Shown: positions 16,892-25,562, counted from the stretch's first letter. The stretch: DNA of 64,000 nucleotides from Streptomyces narbonensis (GCF_014649015.1 NZ_BMSF01000020.1:1-64000), one strand, 5' to 3'. Numbers and translations: made by a program. The notes: generated from the sequence alone by a model not told the origin.

Positions 16892-17538
16892 TCGTCGTTC
16901 AGGGCGGACTGGGGGAAGGCGCGCTCGACGAACGAGGCGATGTGGTCGTGCACGGCCCGGCCGGCTCCCTCGACATCGCCCGCGGCGGCGAGCCGCAGGA
17001 TCTCCTCGTGCTCCGAGGCCTCGCGCTCCCAGGAGGGCACGGCCGCCCAGGCGACCGTGGAGACCAGGGCCGCCTGGTCGCGGACCTCGTCGAGCATCCG
17101 GCCGAGCAGCGGATTGCCGCAGGGCAGGTAGAGCGCACGGTGGAAGTCGCGGTTGGCGAGCGACCGTTCGGCCGGGTCCTCGGCCCCGGCGGCCCGGCGC
17201 AGTGCCTCGTGCGCCGCGTCCAGCGGGGCGGCGGAGGCGACGGCGCGGCGGACCGCCTCGGGCTCCAGGAGCAGGCGTACGTCGTAGACCGCGCGGGCCA
17301 TGTCCGCGTCGACCATCCGGACCGTGACGCCCTTGTACTGGCTCATCACCACGAGCCCGCTGCCCGCGAGGGTCTTGAGCGCCTCGCGCACCGGCGTCTT
17401 CGACACCCCGAAGCGCGCGGCGAGTTCGGTCTCCACGAGCGCCTGGCCGGGTCTGAGCCCTCCGGTGAGGATGTCGTGCTTGATCGCCTCCAGGACGTAC
17501 TGGGTGCGGGACGGGATGGGGCTGGGGGCGAAGGCCAT
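16888..17538 (-). CDS. GntR family transcriptional regulator (FadR/FCD type)
   Basis: A 216-residue regulator with a winged helix-turn-helix at about 15-75 (LVETELAARFGVSKTPVREALKTL has the typical form) and an all-helical FCD ligand-binding domain after about 90 (DFHRALYLPCGNPLLGRMLDEVR). It is the first gene of the gntR - DHDPS lyase - IlvD dehydratase operon, and its stop overlaps the next start. It probably senses a sugar acid of that pathway and represses its own operon, possibly through TCATATATGA 31-40 bp upstream. The ATG at 17538 agrees with family length. Confidence 0.9.
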   Translation of the reverse strand: MAFAPSPIPSRTQYVLEAIKHDILTGGLRPGQALVETELAARFGVSKTPVREALKTLAGSGLVVMSQYKGVTVRMVDADMARAVYDVRLLLEPEAVRRAVASAAPLDAAHEALRRAAGAEDPAERSLANRDFHRALYLPCGNPLLGRMLDEVRDQAALVSTVAWAAVPSWEREASEHEEILRLAAAGDVEGAGRAVHDHIASFVERAFPQSALNDE

Positions 17539-17568
17539 GGAGCACTCTCAGATCTCGTGTATCGCGTC

Positions 17569-17578
17569 TCATATATGA
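17569..17578. promoter_or_regulatory. Candidate GntR operator TCATATATGA
   Basis: Perfect AT-rich 10-bp palindrome in otherwise GC-rich DNA, 31 bp upstream of the gntR start. FadR-subfamily regulators commonly bind short palindromes of this kind. Autoregulation is inferred. Confidence 0.4.
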
Positions 17579-17648
17579 CGTACGAAGTGCAACGGGCATG
17601 AAGCTAGGGGGGCGTTCGTGTTTCGTCAATGCTTCGCGCAGGGTTCGT

Positions 17649-17660
17649 GAAAGCGTTTTC
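17649..17660. promoter_or_regulatory. Candidate LacI-family operator GAAAGCGTTTTC
   Basis: Near-palindrome around the CG centre (GAAA-GCGT-TTTC) in the divergent gap between gntR and the GH31 gene. It resembles catabolite-type LacI operators and shares the AGCG core with the palindromes at 13972 and 25377. Confidence 0.4.
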
Positions 17661-17779
17661 TATACGAAGGGGTCCGGTGGGGGTCCGGGGACCCTCAGGG
17701 GCTGGTTCGCCGTTTTGTTTTCTGGGATAACTATTGAGGGCTCCGCGGAGCCCCTCCGCCCCCATCCCCAAGGACCAGC

Positions 17780-20029
17780 ATGAAGTTCACCGACGGCTTC
17801 TGGCTGATGCGCGAGGGCGTCCACGCCTCGTACGCCACCGAAGTCCGCGACCTGCGCGTCGAAGCCGACCGCTTCACCGCCTACGCCTCCGTCAAACGGG
17901 TCGCGACCCGCGGCGACACCCTGAACTCGGCGCTCCTGACCGTGGAGTGCCGGTCGCCCGCCGAGGGCGTGATCGCGGTCCGCGTCACCCACCACGCGGG
18001 GAGGGCCCACCGGGGGCCGGACTTCGTCCTGGCCGACGGCGATTCCGCTTCCGGTGCCGTCGTGGTCGAAGGGCCGGTCGTCGAACTCGCCTCCGGACCG
18101 CTGCGGCTGCGCCTCGACCGATCGGCGCCCTGGGCCCTGGAGTTCCACGAGGCCGGCGGCCGGAAGCTCACCGAGGCGGGCCGCAAGGGCACCGCGTTCG
18201 TCACCACGGCCGACGGCGCCCACCACATGGCCGTCCAGCTCGCGCTCGGCGTCGGCGAGCAGGTCTACGGACTCGGCGAGCGCTTCACGCCCTTCGTGCG
18301 GAACGGCCAGAGCGTCGACATCTGGCAGGCCGACGGCGGCACCAGCAGCGAACAGGCCTACAAGAACATCCCGTTCTACCTCTCCTCGCGCGGCTACGGC
18401 GTCTTCGTCAACCACCCCGGCCGGGTCTCCTTCGAGGTCGGCTCGGAGGCCGTCGGCCAGGTCCAGTTCAGCGTCGAGGACCAGAGCGTCGAGTACGTCG
18501 TCGTGGCCGGCCCGACGCCCAAGGACGTCCTCGCGCGCTACACCGCGCTCACCGGCCGCCCCGCCCTGCCCCCGCCCTGGTCCTTCGGCCTCTGGCTCAC
18601 GACCTCCTTCACCACCCGCTACGACGAGGAGACCGTCACCTCCTTCGTCGACGGCATGGAGGAGCGCGGCATCCCGCTCTCCGTCTTCCACTTCGACTGC
18701 TTCTGGATGCGCGAGTACCAGTGGTCGGACTTCCGCTGGGACCCCGAGACCTTCCCCGACCCGGCCGGCATGCTGGCCCGGCTGAAGGCGCGGGGCCTGC
18801 GCGTCGGCATGTGGATCAACCCGTACATCGCGCAGAAGTCCGCCCTCTTCGAGGAGGGCAGAGAGCGCGGCCATCTGGTGAAGCGGCCGAACGGCGACGT
18901 CTGGCAGTGGGACCTGTGGCAGCCAGGCATGGCCCTCGTCGACTTCACGAACCCCGATGCCAGGACCTGGTTCCAGGACAGGCTGCGGCCCCTGCTCGCG
19001 CAGGGCGTCGACTGCTTCAAGACCGACTTCGGCGAACGGATCCCCACCGACGTCGTCTGGCACGACGGCTCGGACCCCGAGCGGATGCACAACTACTACG
19101 CCCAGCTCTACAACCGGACCGTCTTCGAGCTCCTGGAGAAGGAGCGCGGCACGGGCGAGGCCGTGCTGTTCGCGCGCTCGGCGACCGCCGGCGGCCAGCA
19201 GTTCCCCGTCCACTGGGGCGGCGACTGCTGGGCGTCCTTCGAGGCGATGGCGGAGTCGCTGCGCGGCGGACTCTCGCTCTCCCTCAGCGGCTTCGGCTTC
19301 TGGAGCCACGACATCGGCGGCTTCGAGGGCACACCGGAGCCCGAGGTCTTCACACGCTGGCTCTCCTTCGGCCTGCTCTCCTCGCACAGCAGGCTGCACG
19401 GCAGCGACTCCTACCGGGTGCCGTGGGAGTTCGGAGAGACGGCCGTCGAGGTCGCGCGCCGCTTCACCCGGATCAAGCACCGGCTCATGCCGTATCTGTA
19501 CGGGGTGGCCGCCGAGGCCCACGCCACGGGCGTCCCCGTCATGCGCCCCATGCTGCTCGAATTCCCGGACGACCCGGCCTGCCGGACGCTGGACCGGCAG
19601 TACATGCTCGGCCCCGACCTGCTCGTCGCCCCGGTGCTCACGGCCGGCGGCGAGGTGGAGGTGTACGTCCCCGAGGGGGAATGGACCCACCTCCTCACGG
19701 GCGAGACGGTCACCGGCCCTTGCTGGCGCCACGAGACCCACGCACTCGACAGCCTCCCGCTGTACGTCCGCCCTGGCGCGGTCCTGCCCCTGGGCGCGGA
19801 CGACTCCCGCCCGGACGGCGACTGGCTCGACGGCCTGACGCTGCTCGTGGCCCCGGGCGCGGCCCCCGGCACGACGACCACGGTCTCGGTCCCCGACCAC
19901 GGGGGCGCCCCGGCGGCGGTCTACCGGGTGACACGGACACCGGAGGGCCCGAGGACGACGGTGACGGGCACGGGCCTCCCGTACGGCGTACGGATCCTTG
20001 GCCCTGCGGGCATGGAGGACGAGCACTGA
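17780..20029 (+). CDS. yicI: Alpha-xylosidase, glycoside hydrolase family 31
   Basis: Releases xylose from the non-reducing end of alpha-xylosides, as in xyloglucan oligosaccharides (isoprimeverose unit). The 749-residue length and motifs follow YicI closely. The nucleophile is Asp416 in FKTDFGERIPTD and the acid/base is Asp482 in HWGGDC, the same numbers as in the E. coli enzyme. The N-terminal beta-sandwich (VYGLGERFTPFVRNGQSVD) and C-terminal beta-domains are present. No signal peptide is seen, so it acts in the cytoplasm. AAGGA precedes the ATG. The leader has a 16-bp palindrome (GGGCTCCGCGGAGCCC at 17738-17753) just before the ribosome-binding site and a LacI-type site further upstream. 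Confidence 0.93.
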   Translation: MKFTDGFWLMREGVHASYATEVRDLRVEADRFTAYASVKRVATRGDTLNSALLTVECRSPAEGVIAVRVTHHAGRAHRGPDFVLADGDSASGAVVVEGPVVELASGPLRLRLDRSAPWALEFHEAGGRKLTEAGRKGTAFVTTADGAHHMAVQLALGVGEQVYGLGERFTPFVRNGQSVDIWQADGGTSSEQAYKNIPFYLSSRGYGVFVNHPGRVSFEVGSEAVGQVQFSVEDQSVEYVVVAGPTPKDVLARYTALTGRPALPPPWSFGLWLTTSFTTRYDEETVTSFVDGMEERGIPLSVFHFDCFWMREYQWSDFRWDPETFPDPAGMLARLKARGLRVGMWINPYIAQKSALFEEGRERGHLVKRPNGDVWQWDLWQPGMALVDFTNPDARTWFQDRLRPLLAQGVDCFKTDFGERIPTDVVWHDGSDPERMHNYYAQLYNRTVFELLEKERGTGEAVLFARSATAGGQQFPVHWGGDCWASFEAMAESLRGGLSLSLSGFGFWSHDIGGFEGTPEPEVFTRWLSFGLLSSHSRLHGSDSYRVPWEFGETAVEVARRFTRIKHRLMPYLYGVAAEAHATGVPVMRPMLLEFPDDPACRTLDRQYMLGPDLLVAPVLTAGGEVEVYVPEGEWTHLLTGETVTGPCWRHETHALDSLPLYVRPGAVLPLGADDSRPDGDWLDGLTLLVAPGAAPGTTTTVSVPDHGGAPAAVYRVTRTPEGPRTTVTGTGLPYGVRILGPAGMEDEH

Positions 20030-20054
20030 CCTAGATGCGTCCTAGCGTGGCCAC

Positions 20055-20588
20055 ATGAGCGACGACGCACACGCCACACCCGCCACCCCCGTCCGGGCCG
20101 TCCCCGAGGGCTACACCACCGTCACGCCCTGGATCATCGGGGCCGACACCGCCGGCCTGATCGACTACCTGGAGCGGGCCTTCGGCGCCGAGGACCTGGG
20201 CCGGTTCGTGATGGAGGACGGCACGATCGGCCACGCCGAACTACGGATCGGCGACGGCCGGATCATGGCCTTCGACAGCCCGCCCGGCTGGGCGCCGACA
20301 CCCGCGTTCGTCCGGCTGTACGTGGACGACGCGCGGGCCGTCCACCGGCGCGCGGTCGAGGCGGGCGGCACCTCCGTCACCGAGGTCACCCACCTCTTCT
20401 TCGGCGACCTCGTCGGCCGCGTCCGCGACCCCTTCGGCAACCTCTGGTGGATCCAGACCCACATCGAGGACGTCGACGAGCAGGAGATGACCCGCCGCCT
20501 CACCGACCCCGTCTTCACGAAGGCCATGGAGTACGCGCAGAACGCGCTGTACTCCCCGGGCCAGGAGGACGGCGACCCCGACGCGTAG
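20055..20588 (+). CDS. VOC superfamily protein (glyoxalase-like, PhnB type)
   Basis: A 177-residue protein of the vicinal-oxygen-chelate fold: TVTPWIIGADTAGLIDYLERAFGAE near the N-terminus, LRIGDGRIMAFDSP, and VRDPFGNLWWIQTHIEDV at about 121-138 with the ligand-type residues of the second half. The family includes PhnB-like proteins of unknown activity. It has no visible link to carbohydrate use. Its 3' end overlaps by about 74 bp the end of the convergent small gene that follows. Confidence 0.8.
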   Translation: MSDDAHATPATPVRAVPEGYTTVTPWIIGADTAGLIDYLERAFGAEDLGRFVMEDGTIGHAELRIGDGRIMAFDSPPGWAPTPAFVRLYVDDARAVHRRAVEAGGTSVTEVTHLFFGDLVGRVRDPFGNLWWIQTHIEDVDEQEMTRRLTDPVFTKAMEYAQNALYSPGQEDGDPDA

Positions 20589-20853
20589 GCGAGGTGGCGT
20601 CGGTGGCGTGCCGGCCACTGCCTTCCTCGCCCGTCCTGTCGGTGGTCACCAGTGCGATGAACTCCAGCCGGACGGCGAACGTGGCGTGCCCCGTGGCCGC
20701 GGTGTGCCCCTCGCAGCCGGCCGCGCCGGTCCCGGGCTGTGGCGTGGGCATCGACTCCCAGGCGCACCCGCCGTCCATGCAGAGCGCGGTCATGGTGAGC
20801 TCGGACTCCGGTCCGCCGTGCCTGACCAAGCGGTAGACCGGCGCGACCGTCAC
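20515..20853 (-). CDS. Small Cys/His-containing hypothetical protein (DUF7848-like)
   Basis: About 112 residues starting VTVAPVYRLVRHG. The central part has the pattern C-x4-CAWES ... GCEGHTAATGH, a possible metal-binding arrangement as in small streptomycete proteins encoded beside XRE/DUF5753 regulators. The GTG start overlaps the stop of the upstream small gene (GTGA). The last 25 residues are low-complexity and overlap the VOC gene on the other strand, so the true 3' end or a frame error there is uncertain. Function unknown. Confidence 0.55.
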   Translation of the reverse strand: MTVAPVYRLVRHGGPESELTMTALCMDGGCAWESMPTPQPGTGAAGCEGHTAATGHATFAVRLEFIALVTTDRTGEEGSGRHATDATSPTRRGRRPPGPGSTARSARTPWPS

Positions 20854-21281
20854 GGCCCCTCGTGGGGGTGGTTGCGGATCTCGATCCGGAAGTCCGCCGC
20901 CGCGGAATGGTCGTGCGCCCGGAGGCAGTGCCGCTCCCGCTCGGCCGCGACCGCGCACGTGGCGCAGCCCGGAACCGGCACGGCCGGTGGCAGGGGGTCC
21001 GCCGACAGCACCACAGGGGGCTCCTGACGGACCTGGTGTACGCGGGTCGCCGCCGGGACCGGGGTGCTGAGCACGCGGATCAGCGCGTGCTCGTCCCCGG
21101 TCGGAGGGCGCAACTGCGACGGCGCCGCCGTCCACGCGGTTCCCCCGCCGGGCCGTTGCAGATGGACGACCTCGCCGTCCCAGGCGGTCACCTTCCCGAG
21201 GCGGGGGTTCCCCTCGGGTGTGTCTGCTGCCATGAACGTGCCGAGGTCGGGGGTCGGGCCGGGGCGGTCGCTTTCGGGCAT
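20850..21281 (-). CDS. Hypothetical protein of an XRE/DUF5753-linked module
   Basis: A 143-residue soluble protein without recognised domains. An N-terminal part (GNPRLGKVTAWDGEVVHLQRPGG) looks like a small beta-domain, and the C-terminal half holds CATCAVAAERERHC, three cysteines that might bind metal. It is divergent from the XRE regulator across a 105-bp gap with a palindrome and overlaps the following small gene, so the three form one unit. Conserved streptomycete proteins of this look occur next to such regulators; the role is unknown. Confidence 0.6.
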   Translation of the reverse strand: MPESDRPGPTPDLGTFMAADTPEGNPRLGKVTAWDGEVVHLQRPGGGTAWTAAPSQLRPPTGDEHALIRVLSTPVPAATRVHQVRQEPPVVLSADPLPPAVPVPGCATCAVAAERERHCLRAHDHSAAADFRIEIRNHPHEGP

Positions 21282-21299
21282 GGGTGGGTGCTCCTCTCC

Positions 21300-21315
21300 G
21301 TAGTGGACTCACTAC
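21300..21315. promoter_or_regulatory. Inverted repeat GTAGTG-GACT-CACTAC
   Basis: Perfect 6-bp arms with a 4-nt spacer in the divergent gap between the hypothetical gene (start 21281) and the XRE regulator (start 21387). It is well placed to be the operator of that regulator. Confidence 0.45.
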
Positions 21316-21386
21316 CAGGAGCACCCAGCGTGACCTATATTCGGGAGGTCTTCAAATCTTCAACCGATGTCTCCAGAAGGAGAGTT

Positions 21387-22226
21387 GTGGTCAATCGGAA
21401 GGAGCTGGACCCGGACAGTGGGGTCGTGGCGGCATACGGCGCACGTTTGCGCAGGCTGCGAGAGGAGCGAGGCTGGAAACAGGAGGACCTTGCGGCGCGA
21501 ACCTCGTACTCGGGAAAGCACATCTCTGCTGTCGAAACCGCTCGCAGGTCTCCAACTCTCAAATTGTCGCGTGAGATCGACTCCGCCCTCGGTGTGACGG
21601 GAACGGCCCCGTCGTTCGAGCGCGAGTGGCGGAAGATGCGGGACGGGGTGTTTCTGGAAGGCTTCCCCGAGTACGTCCACTACGAGCGCCAGGCCGTCGA
21701 GATTCGCATGTTCGACATCGGGGTCGTTCCGGGGCTTTGCCAGACCGTCGAGTATGCGGAGGTGCTGGCGGCGTTCAACGTCGAGCGGGGATCCGTCACG
21801 GCCGAGCAGGCGGTGCAGAGGGTGGACCTTCTGTGTGAGCGACAGCAGCTTCTGGACCGCCGGCGACCGCCCCTGCACTTCGTCGTGTTGGACGAGAGTT
21901 GCCTCCGTCAGATGGTCGGTGGCCCCGAAGTCATGGCCGCGCAGCTCGACCACCTCGTCGAATTGGCAGCGCGCCCGTTCACGTTCGTCCAGGTGGCACC
22001 GTTCAGCATGGGAGAGAGGCGTCCGTCCCACATGCCGTTGACCCTTCTGACCTTGGCCGATCGGTCCATGCTCGCCTACACCGAATCGCAGGCCAGAGGT
22101 CACCTGGAACGTGAGGGCGCCACGTTGTCCTACCTGAATGCGACCTACCATCGACTTGCGGCGGAGGCCCTCTCCCCTGCGGCCTCATTGGCCATGATCA
22201 AAGATCTCCGGCAGGGCCTGCTGTGA
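21387..22226 (+). CDS. XRE helix-turn-helix regulator with DUF5753 domain
   Basis: A 279-residue regulator: XRE-type HTH at about 15-70 (LRRLREERGWKQEDLAARTSYSGKHISAVE) and a DUF5753 domain from about 95 to the end (VPGLCQTVEYAEVL, FVVLDESCLRQMVGG, RPFTFVQVAPFSMGE). This is the WhiJ-like class abundant in Streptomyces, usually paired with a small DUF397 protein. No DUF397 gene is seen here; two small divergent genes take its place. I chose GTG at 21387 because AAGGAG lies 4 nt before it. Codon use is a little less biased than in the carbohydrate genes. Confidence 0.88.
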   Translation: MVNRKELDPDSGVVAAYGARLRRLREERGWKQEDLAARTSYSGKHISAVETARRSPTLKLSREIDSALGVTGTAPSFEREWRKMRDGVFLEGFPEYVHYERQAVEIRMFDIGVVPGLCQTVEYAEVLAAFNVERGSVTAEQAVQRVDLLCERQQLLDRRRPPLHFVVLDESCLRQMVGGPEVMAAQLDHLVELAARPFTFVQVAPFSMGERRPSHMPLTLLTLADRSMLAYTESQARGHLEREGATLSYLNATYHRLAAEALSPAASLAMIKDLRQGLL

Positions 22227-22405
22227 CGGTTGGCCCGCGCGTGAGCAGGGCCCGGCAGCGGATCGATCCGGTGGCGGGCGGTGGCCGTCGGCGGACTCGT
22301 CGGCTGGGGGTCGTCGACGACCTCGGGTGGGGGACGACGTCCGCCAGGCCGTCGAGAAGCGAAGGCGCGGAGCCTGAGTCTCACCGCGCGGTGCTCGTGA
22401 CGGGG

Positions 22406-22440
22406 GCGGCCCGGCACCTTAGGGTCCGGTGCCGGGCCGC
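22406..22440. terminator. Perfect 13-bp hairpin terminator between convergent genes
   Basis: GCGGCCCGGCACC (22406-22418) pairs exactly with GGTGCCGGGCCGC (22428-22440) around TTAGGGTCC. It lies 15 bp beyond the GH3 stop and within the 228-bp gap to the XRE regulator, serving both strands. The remainder of that gap shows no gene I would accept. Confidence 0.8.
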
Positions 22441-22454
22441 TCTTCGGTGGCCGG

Positions 22455-25340
22455 TCAGCCGGTGAACGTCAGGTGGGCCAGGCGCAGGGGGCCGTGCAGG
22501 GTGGCGTGGAGGTCCACGACGTCCTGGGTGAAGAACGGGGCGCCGACGGTCCGGTAGGCGTACGGGCCGCCCGTGTCCGGGACCTCGACGCGGGCCAGGA
22601 GGGTGCCGTCCGGGAGTGTCAGGTCGAGCGTGCCCTCTCCCGCCACCGCGACGGCCACCTCCGTCACCCCGTCCGCGAAGTCGCAGCAGCGGTAGACGAG
22701 GGTGCCGGGCCCGTCGGGTGACGACGGGCTCACCGCGTCGCCCCGGACCTTCGTACGGTCCACGATCACCGTGCCCGACTGCTCGTCGTAGTCCGCCGCC
22801 GCGAGGCCGTCCACGAGGACCGGGCGCGGGCCCGGAGCCGTACCCGAGACCTCGACGCGGACCGTGCGGCGCAGGTCCGCGCTGGACGCGCCCGCCTGGA
22901 TCTCGTACGCGCCGGTCTCGACCGTCCATCGGCCGCGCGCCACGTCCCAGAACCCGAGCGACTCCAGCGGCACCGCGAAGTCGAGAGTGATGGACGCACC
23001 GGGGGCGAGGTGGACGCGCTCGTGCGCGAGGAGCTCGCGGTGCGGGCGCGGCACGGAAGGGGCCACGGCCCGCGCGTACACCTGGACGACCTCGTCGGAG
23101 GCGACGGCGCCCGTGTTCGCCACCGTGCAGGAGATCCGTACCGTCTCCCCGTCGACGGCGGCCGTCAGCTCCTCGTACGCGAAGGTCGTGTACGACAGGC
23201 CGTGGCCGAACGGGTAGAGCGGCGCGCCGTCGAAGTACAGGTACGTCTGGCGCCCGCCGATCACGTCGTAGTCGAGCATCCCGGGCAGATCGGCGTCGGC
23301 CGCGTACCAGGTCTGTGGGAGCCGGCCCGCCGGGGAGACGTCGCCGGCGAGGATCCGGGCGAGCGCCGTGCCCGCCGCCTGGCCGCCGTGCGCCGTCCAC
23401 AGCAGGGCCGGGAGCGTCGCGGCCGCGTCCGGCACCGCGTACGGGTAGGAGGAGACCAGGACGAGCGCCGTCCGGGGGTTCGCGGCGTGCGCGGCCCGCC
23501 ACAGCCGGTCCTGCTGGGCGGGGAGCGCGAGCGTCGTGCGGTCCTCGGTCTCCCGCCCGTTGACGTGCGGGTCGTTGCCCGCGACGACGATCACCACGTC
23601 CGCGCCGGCCGCCGCCCGGGCGACCGCCTCCTCGCCCCGCTCGACGGTCTCGACCGAGAACACCTCGGCGGATCCGCGGTCGGCGGCAACCTTCACGCCG
23701 TCGGCGGCGACAGAGACGTAGCCACCCGTCCCGAGGTGCAGAAGGAGGTGACCGTGCCCGTCCTCTTGGCTTTCGAGCCGGAAGGTCTCCTGGACGACCC
23801 AGCCACCGGGCTCGTCCGCCGAGGCGCGGACGAAACCGTCCTCGGCCACCGACAGGTACCGGCCGTCGGGGGCGCGCAGGGTCAGCACGCCGTCGCCCCA
23901 GTCGATCAGGTCCAGCTCGGAGCCCTCCGCGTCGGCGGTGAGCGGCGGCAGGTCGGTGCGGCCGGCGATCAGGGCCGGGTCGAGCGAGCCGTCGACGTCA
24001 GGGACCGTGCCCTGGCTGCCGTCCGAGCCGGGGGACCCGCTCTCCGCCACCCGCAGCCGGGTGCCGGACGCCGTGCGCAGCCGTATCCGGTCCACGCCCT
24101 CGGCGAAGGTCACCCGCTCCGGCCCGAAGCGGTCCCGCAGTCCGTCGAGCGGGGTGGAGCGGTGGAGGAGCGAACCGCTGTACCAGTCCAGCTTGGCGGC
24201 GTCCGCGAGCAGGCCGACGACGGCGATCCGGATCCCCTCCGTCGCCGGGACCGGCAGGAGCGGAGGCTCCTCGCCCAGCGGCTCGTTCCTGAGCAGCACG
24301 ACCGCCGCCTCCGCCGCCTCCCGGGCCAGCTCCCGGTGCTCGGGGGTGTCGAACCGGCTCTCGTCCGCGTACGGGTCGAGCTCCGGGTCGAACTCGCCGA
24401 GGAGGCACCGCACGGTCAACTGCCGCCGTACCGCCCGGTCCACGTCCGCCCCGTCGATCAGCCCGCGATCCAGCGCCCCGCGCAGCCGGCCCAGGACCAC
24501 CGAGGCGTCCGTCCCGTGGTCGGTGAAGGAGTCGACGCCGGCGCGCAGCGCGGCCGCCAGGGCCTCCTCGTGCGTGGCGAAGTAACCCTGGGAGTCGGCC
24601 AGGTTGGACGGGGCGCCGGCGTCGGAGCAGACGAGCAGCTCCTGGTCCGTCCAGTTCCGCAGCTCCTCCTCCAGATACGGGGAGAGGTGGTTGGGCCGGC
24701 CGTTGACCAGGTTGTACGCGGGCATCACCCCGGCCACCGCGCCCGCCTCGACGGCGCCCCGGAAGGCCCGCAGGTCGTACTCGCGCAGGACGCGGGGGCG
24801 TACGGACGCGGAGGAGGTGTCGCGCGCCGCCTCGTTGTTGTGGGCGAGCCAGTGCTTGAGGACCGGGGCGGTGCGCCAGTACACCGGATGGTCGCCGCGC
24901 AGCCCGCGGGTGAACGCGGTCGCTATCGCGGAGGTGAGCGCGGGGTCCTCCGCGTATCCCTCCTCGCCCCGGCCCCACAGCGGGTTGCGCAGCAGATTGA
25001 CCGTCGGCGACCAGACGTTGAGGCCGACCCGCCCGTCCTTGGCGCGCATCGCCCGGGTCTCGCGGGACACCGCCTCGCCGACCCGACGGACCAGCTCCGT
25101 GTGCCAGCTCGCGCCGAGCCCCACGGCCTGCGGGAAGACGGTCGCGGGGCCCGACCAGGCGACGCCGTGCAGGGCCTCCTGCCCGGTGCGGAAGGCGGCG
25201 AGGCCCAGGCGCTCGACGCCGGGCGTGAACTGGTGGAGCAGGGCGAGGCGTTCGTCGGCGGTGAGCCGGTCGAGCAGGTCGTCGACGCGCCGGGCGACGG
25301 GCAGGGCCGGGTCACGGAAGGGCGGCCGGTGTGCGGTCAC
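22455..25340 (-). CDS. Glycoside hydrolase family 3 (beta-glucosidase/xylosidase type)
   Basis: A 961-residue cytoplasmic GH3 enzyme removing terminal beta-linked sugars from imported oligosaccharides. The N-terminal barrel includes GLNVWSPTVNLLRNPLWGRGEEGYAEDP and the nucleophile Asp240 in VCSDAG. The second domain contains DVVIVVAGNDPHVNGRETEDR, then a fibronectin-III-like domain follows (FGHGLSYTTFAYEEL onwards). An inserted beta-trefoil or fascin-like block at about 440-545 (RLRVAESG, YLSVAEDG, YVSVAADG) and a C-terminal CBM-like domain make it larger than usual. The GTG start follows AAGGGA; earlier in-frame sequence crosses the operator region. It is divergent from the importer operon, and both are flanked by the same palindrome. 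Confidence 0.9.
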   Translation of the reverse strand: MTAHRPPFRDPALPVARRVDDLLDRLTADERLALLHQFTPGVERLGLAAFRTGQEALHGVAWSGPATVFPQAVGLGASWHTELVRRVGEAVSRETRAMRAKDGRVGLNVWSPTVNLLRNPLWGRGEEGYAEDPALTSAIATAFTRGLRGDHPVYWRTAPVLKHWLAHNNEAARDTSSASVRPRVLREYDLRAFRGAVEAGAVAGVMPAYNLVNGRPNHLSPYLEEELRNWTDQELLVCSDAGAPSNLADSQGYFATHEEALAAALRAGVDSFTDHGTDASVVLGRLRGALDRGLIDGADVDRAVRRQLTVRCLLGEFDPELDPYADESRFDTPEHRELAREAAEAAVVLLRNEPLGEEPPLLPVPATEGIRIAVVGLLADAAKLDWYSGSLLHRSTPLDGLRDRFGPERVTFAEGVDRIRLRTASGTRLRVAESGSPGSDGSQGTVPDVDGSLDPALIAGRTDLPPLTADAEGSELDLIDWGDGVLTLRAPDGRYLSVAEDGFVRASADEPGGWVVQETFRLESQEDGHGHLLLHLGTGGYVSVAADGVKVAADRGSAEVFSVETVERGEEAVARAAAGADVVIVVAGNDPHVNGRETEDRTTLALPAQQDRLWRAAHAANPRTALVLVSSYPYAVPDAAATLPALLWTAHGGQAAGTALARILAGDVSPAGRLPQTWYAADADLPGMLDYDVIGGRQTYLYFDGAPLYPFGHGLSYTTFAYEELTAAVDGETVRISCTVANTGAVASDEVVQVYARAVAPSVPRPHRELLAHERVHLAPGASITLDFAVPLESLGFWDVARGRWTVETGAYEIQAGASSADLRRTVRVEVSGTAPGPRPVLVDGLAAADYDEQSGTVIVDRTKVRGDAVSPSSPDGPGTLVYRCCDFADGVTEVAVAVAGEGTLDLTLPDGTLLARVEVPDTGGPYAYRTVGAPFFTQDVVDLHATLHGPLRLAHLTFTG

Positions 25341-25376
25341 GTGGGAGTCCCTTGGCAGAGGAGGGCGGGGAGAGTT

Positions 25377-25390
25377 TCGAAGCGCTTCGA
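25377..25390. promoter_or_regulatory. LacI-family operator TCGAAGCGCTTCGA (GH3 side)
   Basis: Perfect 14-bp palindrome with the central CG of LacI-family sites, 37 bp upstream of the GH3 start. The same sequence recurs at 25547 and 34964. The 338-bp gap 25341-25678 contains these two operators and one promoter-like sequence, and no gene. Confidence 0.75.
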
Positions 25391-25508
25391 TGCTCCGTGG
25401 GCGGCGAGTGGGTGTCAAGGAGTCATGATGGCCCACTTCCCTTACCCCCAGGGTCATTTGAGGCGCAGGTGCCTGGATGGGAAGCCCGAGAAACTCGGGG
25501 ACGACTCT

Positions 25509-25537
25509 TGCCGCGCCTGTGACGTTCACTTAACCTC
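25509..25537 (+). promoter_or_regulatory. Candidate promoter of the importer operon
   Basis: TTGCCG (25509-25514) and TAACCT (25532-25537) are separated by 17 bp. The expected transcription start falls at the edge of the operator 25547-25562, a classic repression layout. Confidence 0.45.
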
Positions 25538-25546
25538 GCAGCAATG

Positions 25547-25562
25547 TCGAAGCGCTTCGACT
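25547..25562. promoter_or_regulatory. LacI-family operator GTCGAAGCGCTTCGAC (importer side)
   Basis: Perfect 16-bp palindrome, 117 bp upstream of the solute-binding gene and just past the -10-like TAACCT. It is the longest version of the repeated palindrome in this window. Confidence 0.75.

Noticed and set aside
22223..22465. Small plus-strand frame overlapping the XRE regulator stop (GTGA)
   Set aside because: It sits where a DUF397 gene would be expected, but the sequence has no such motif, is Arg-rich and runs through the terminator hairpin.
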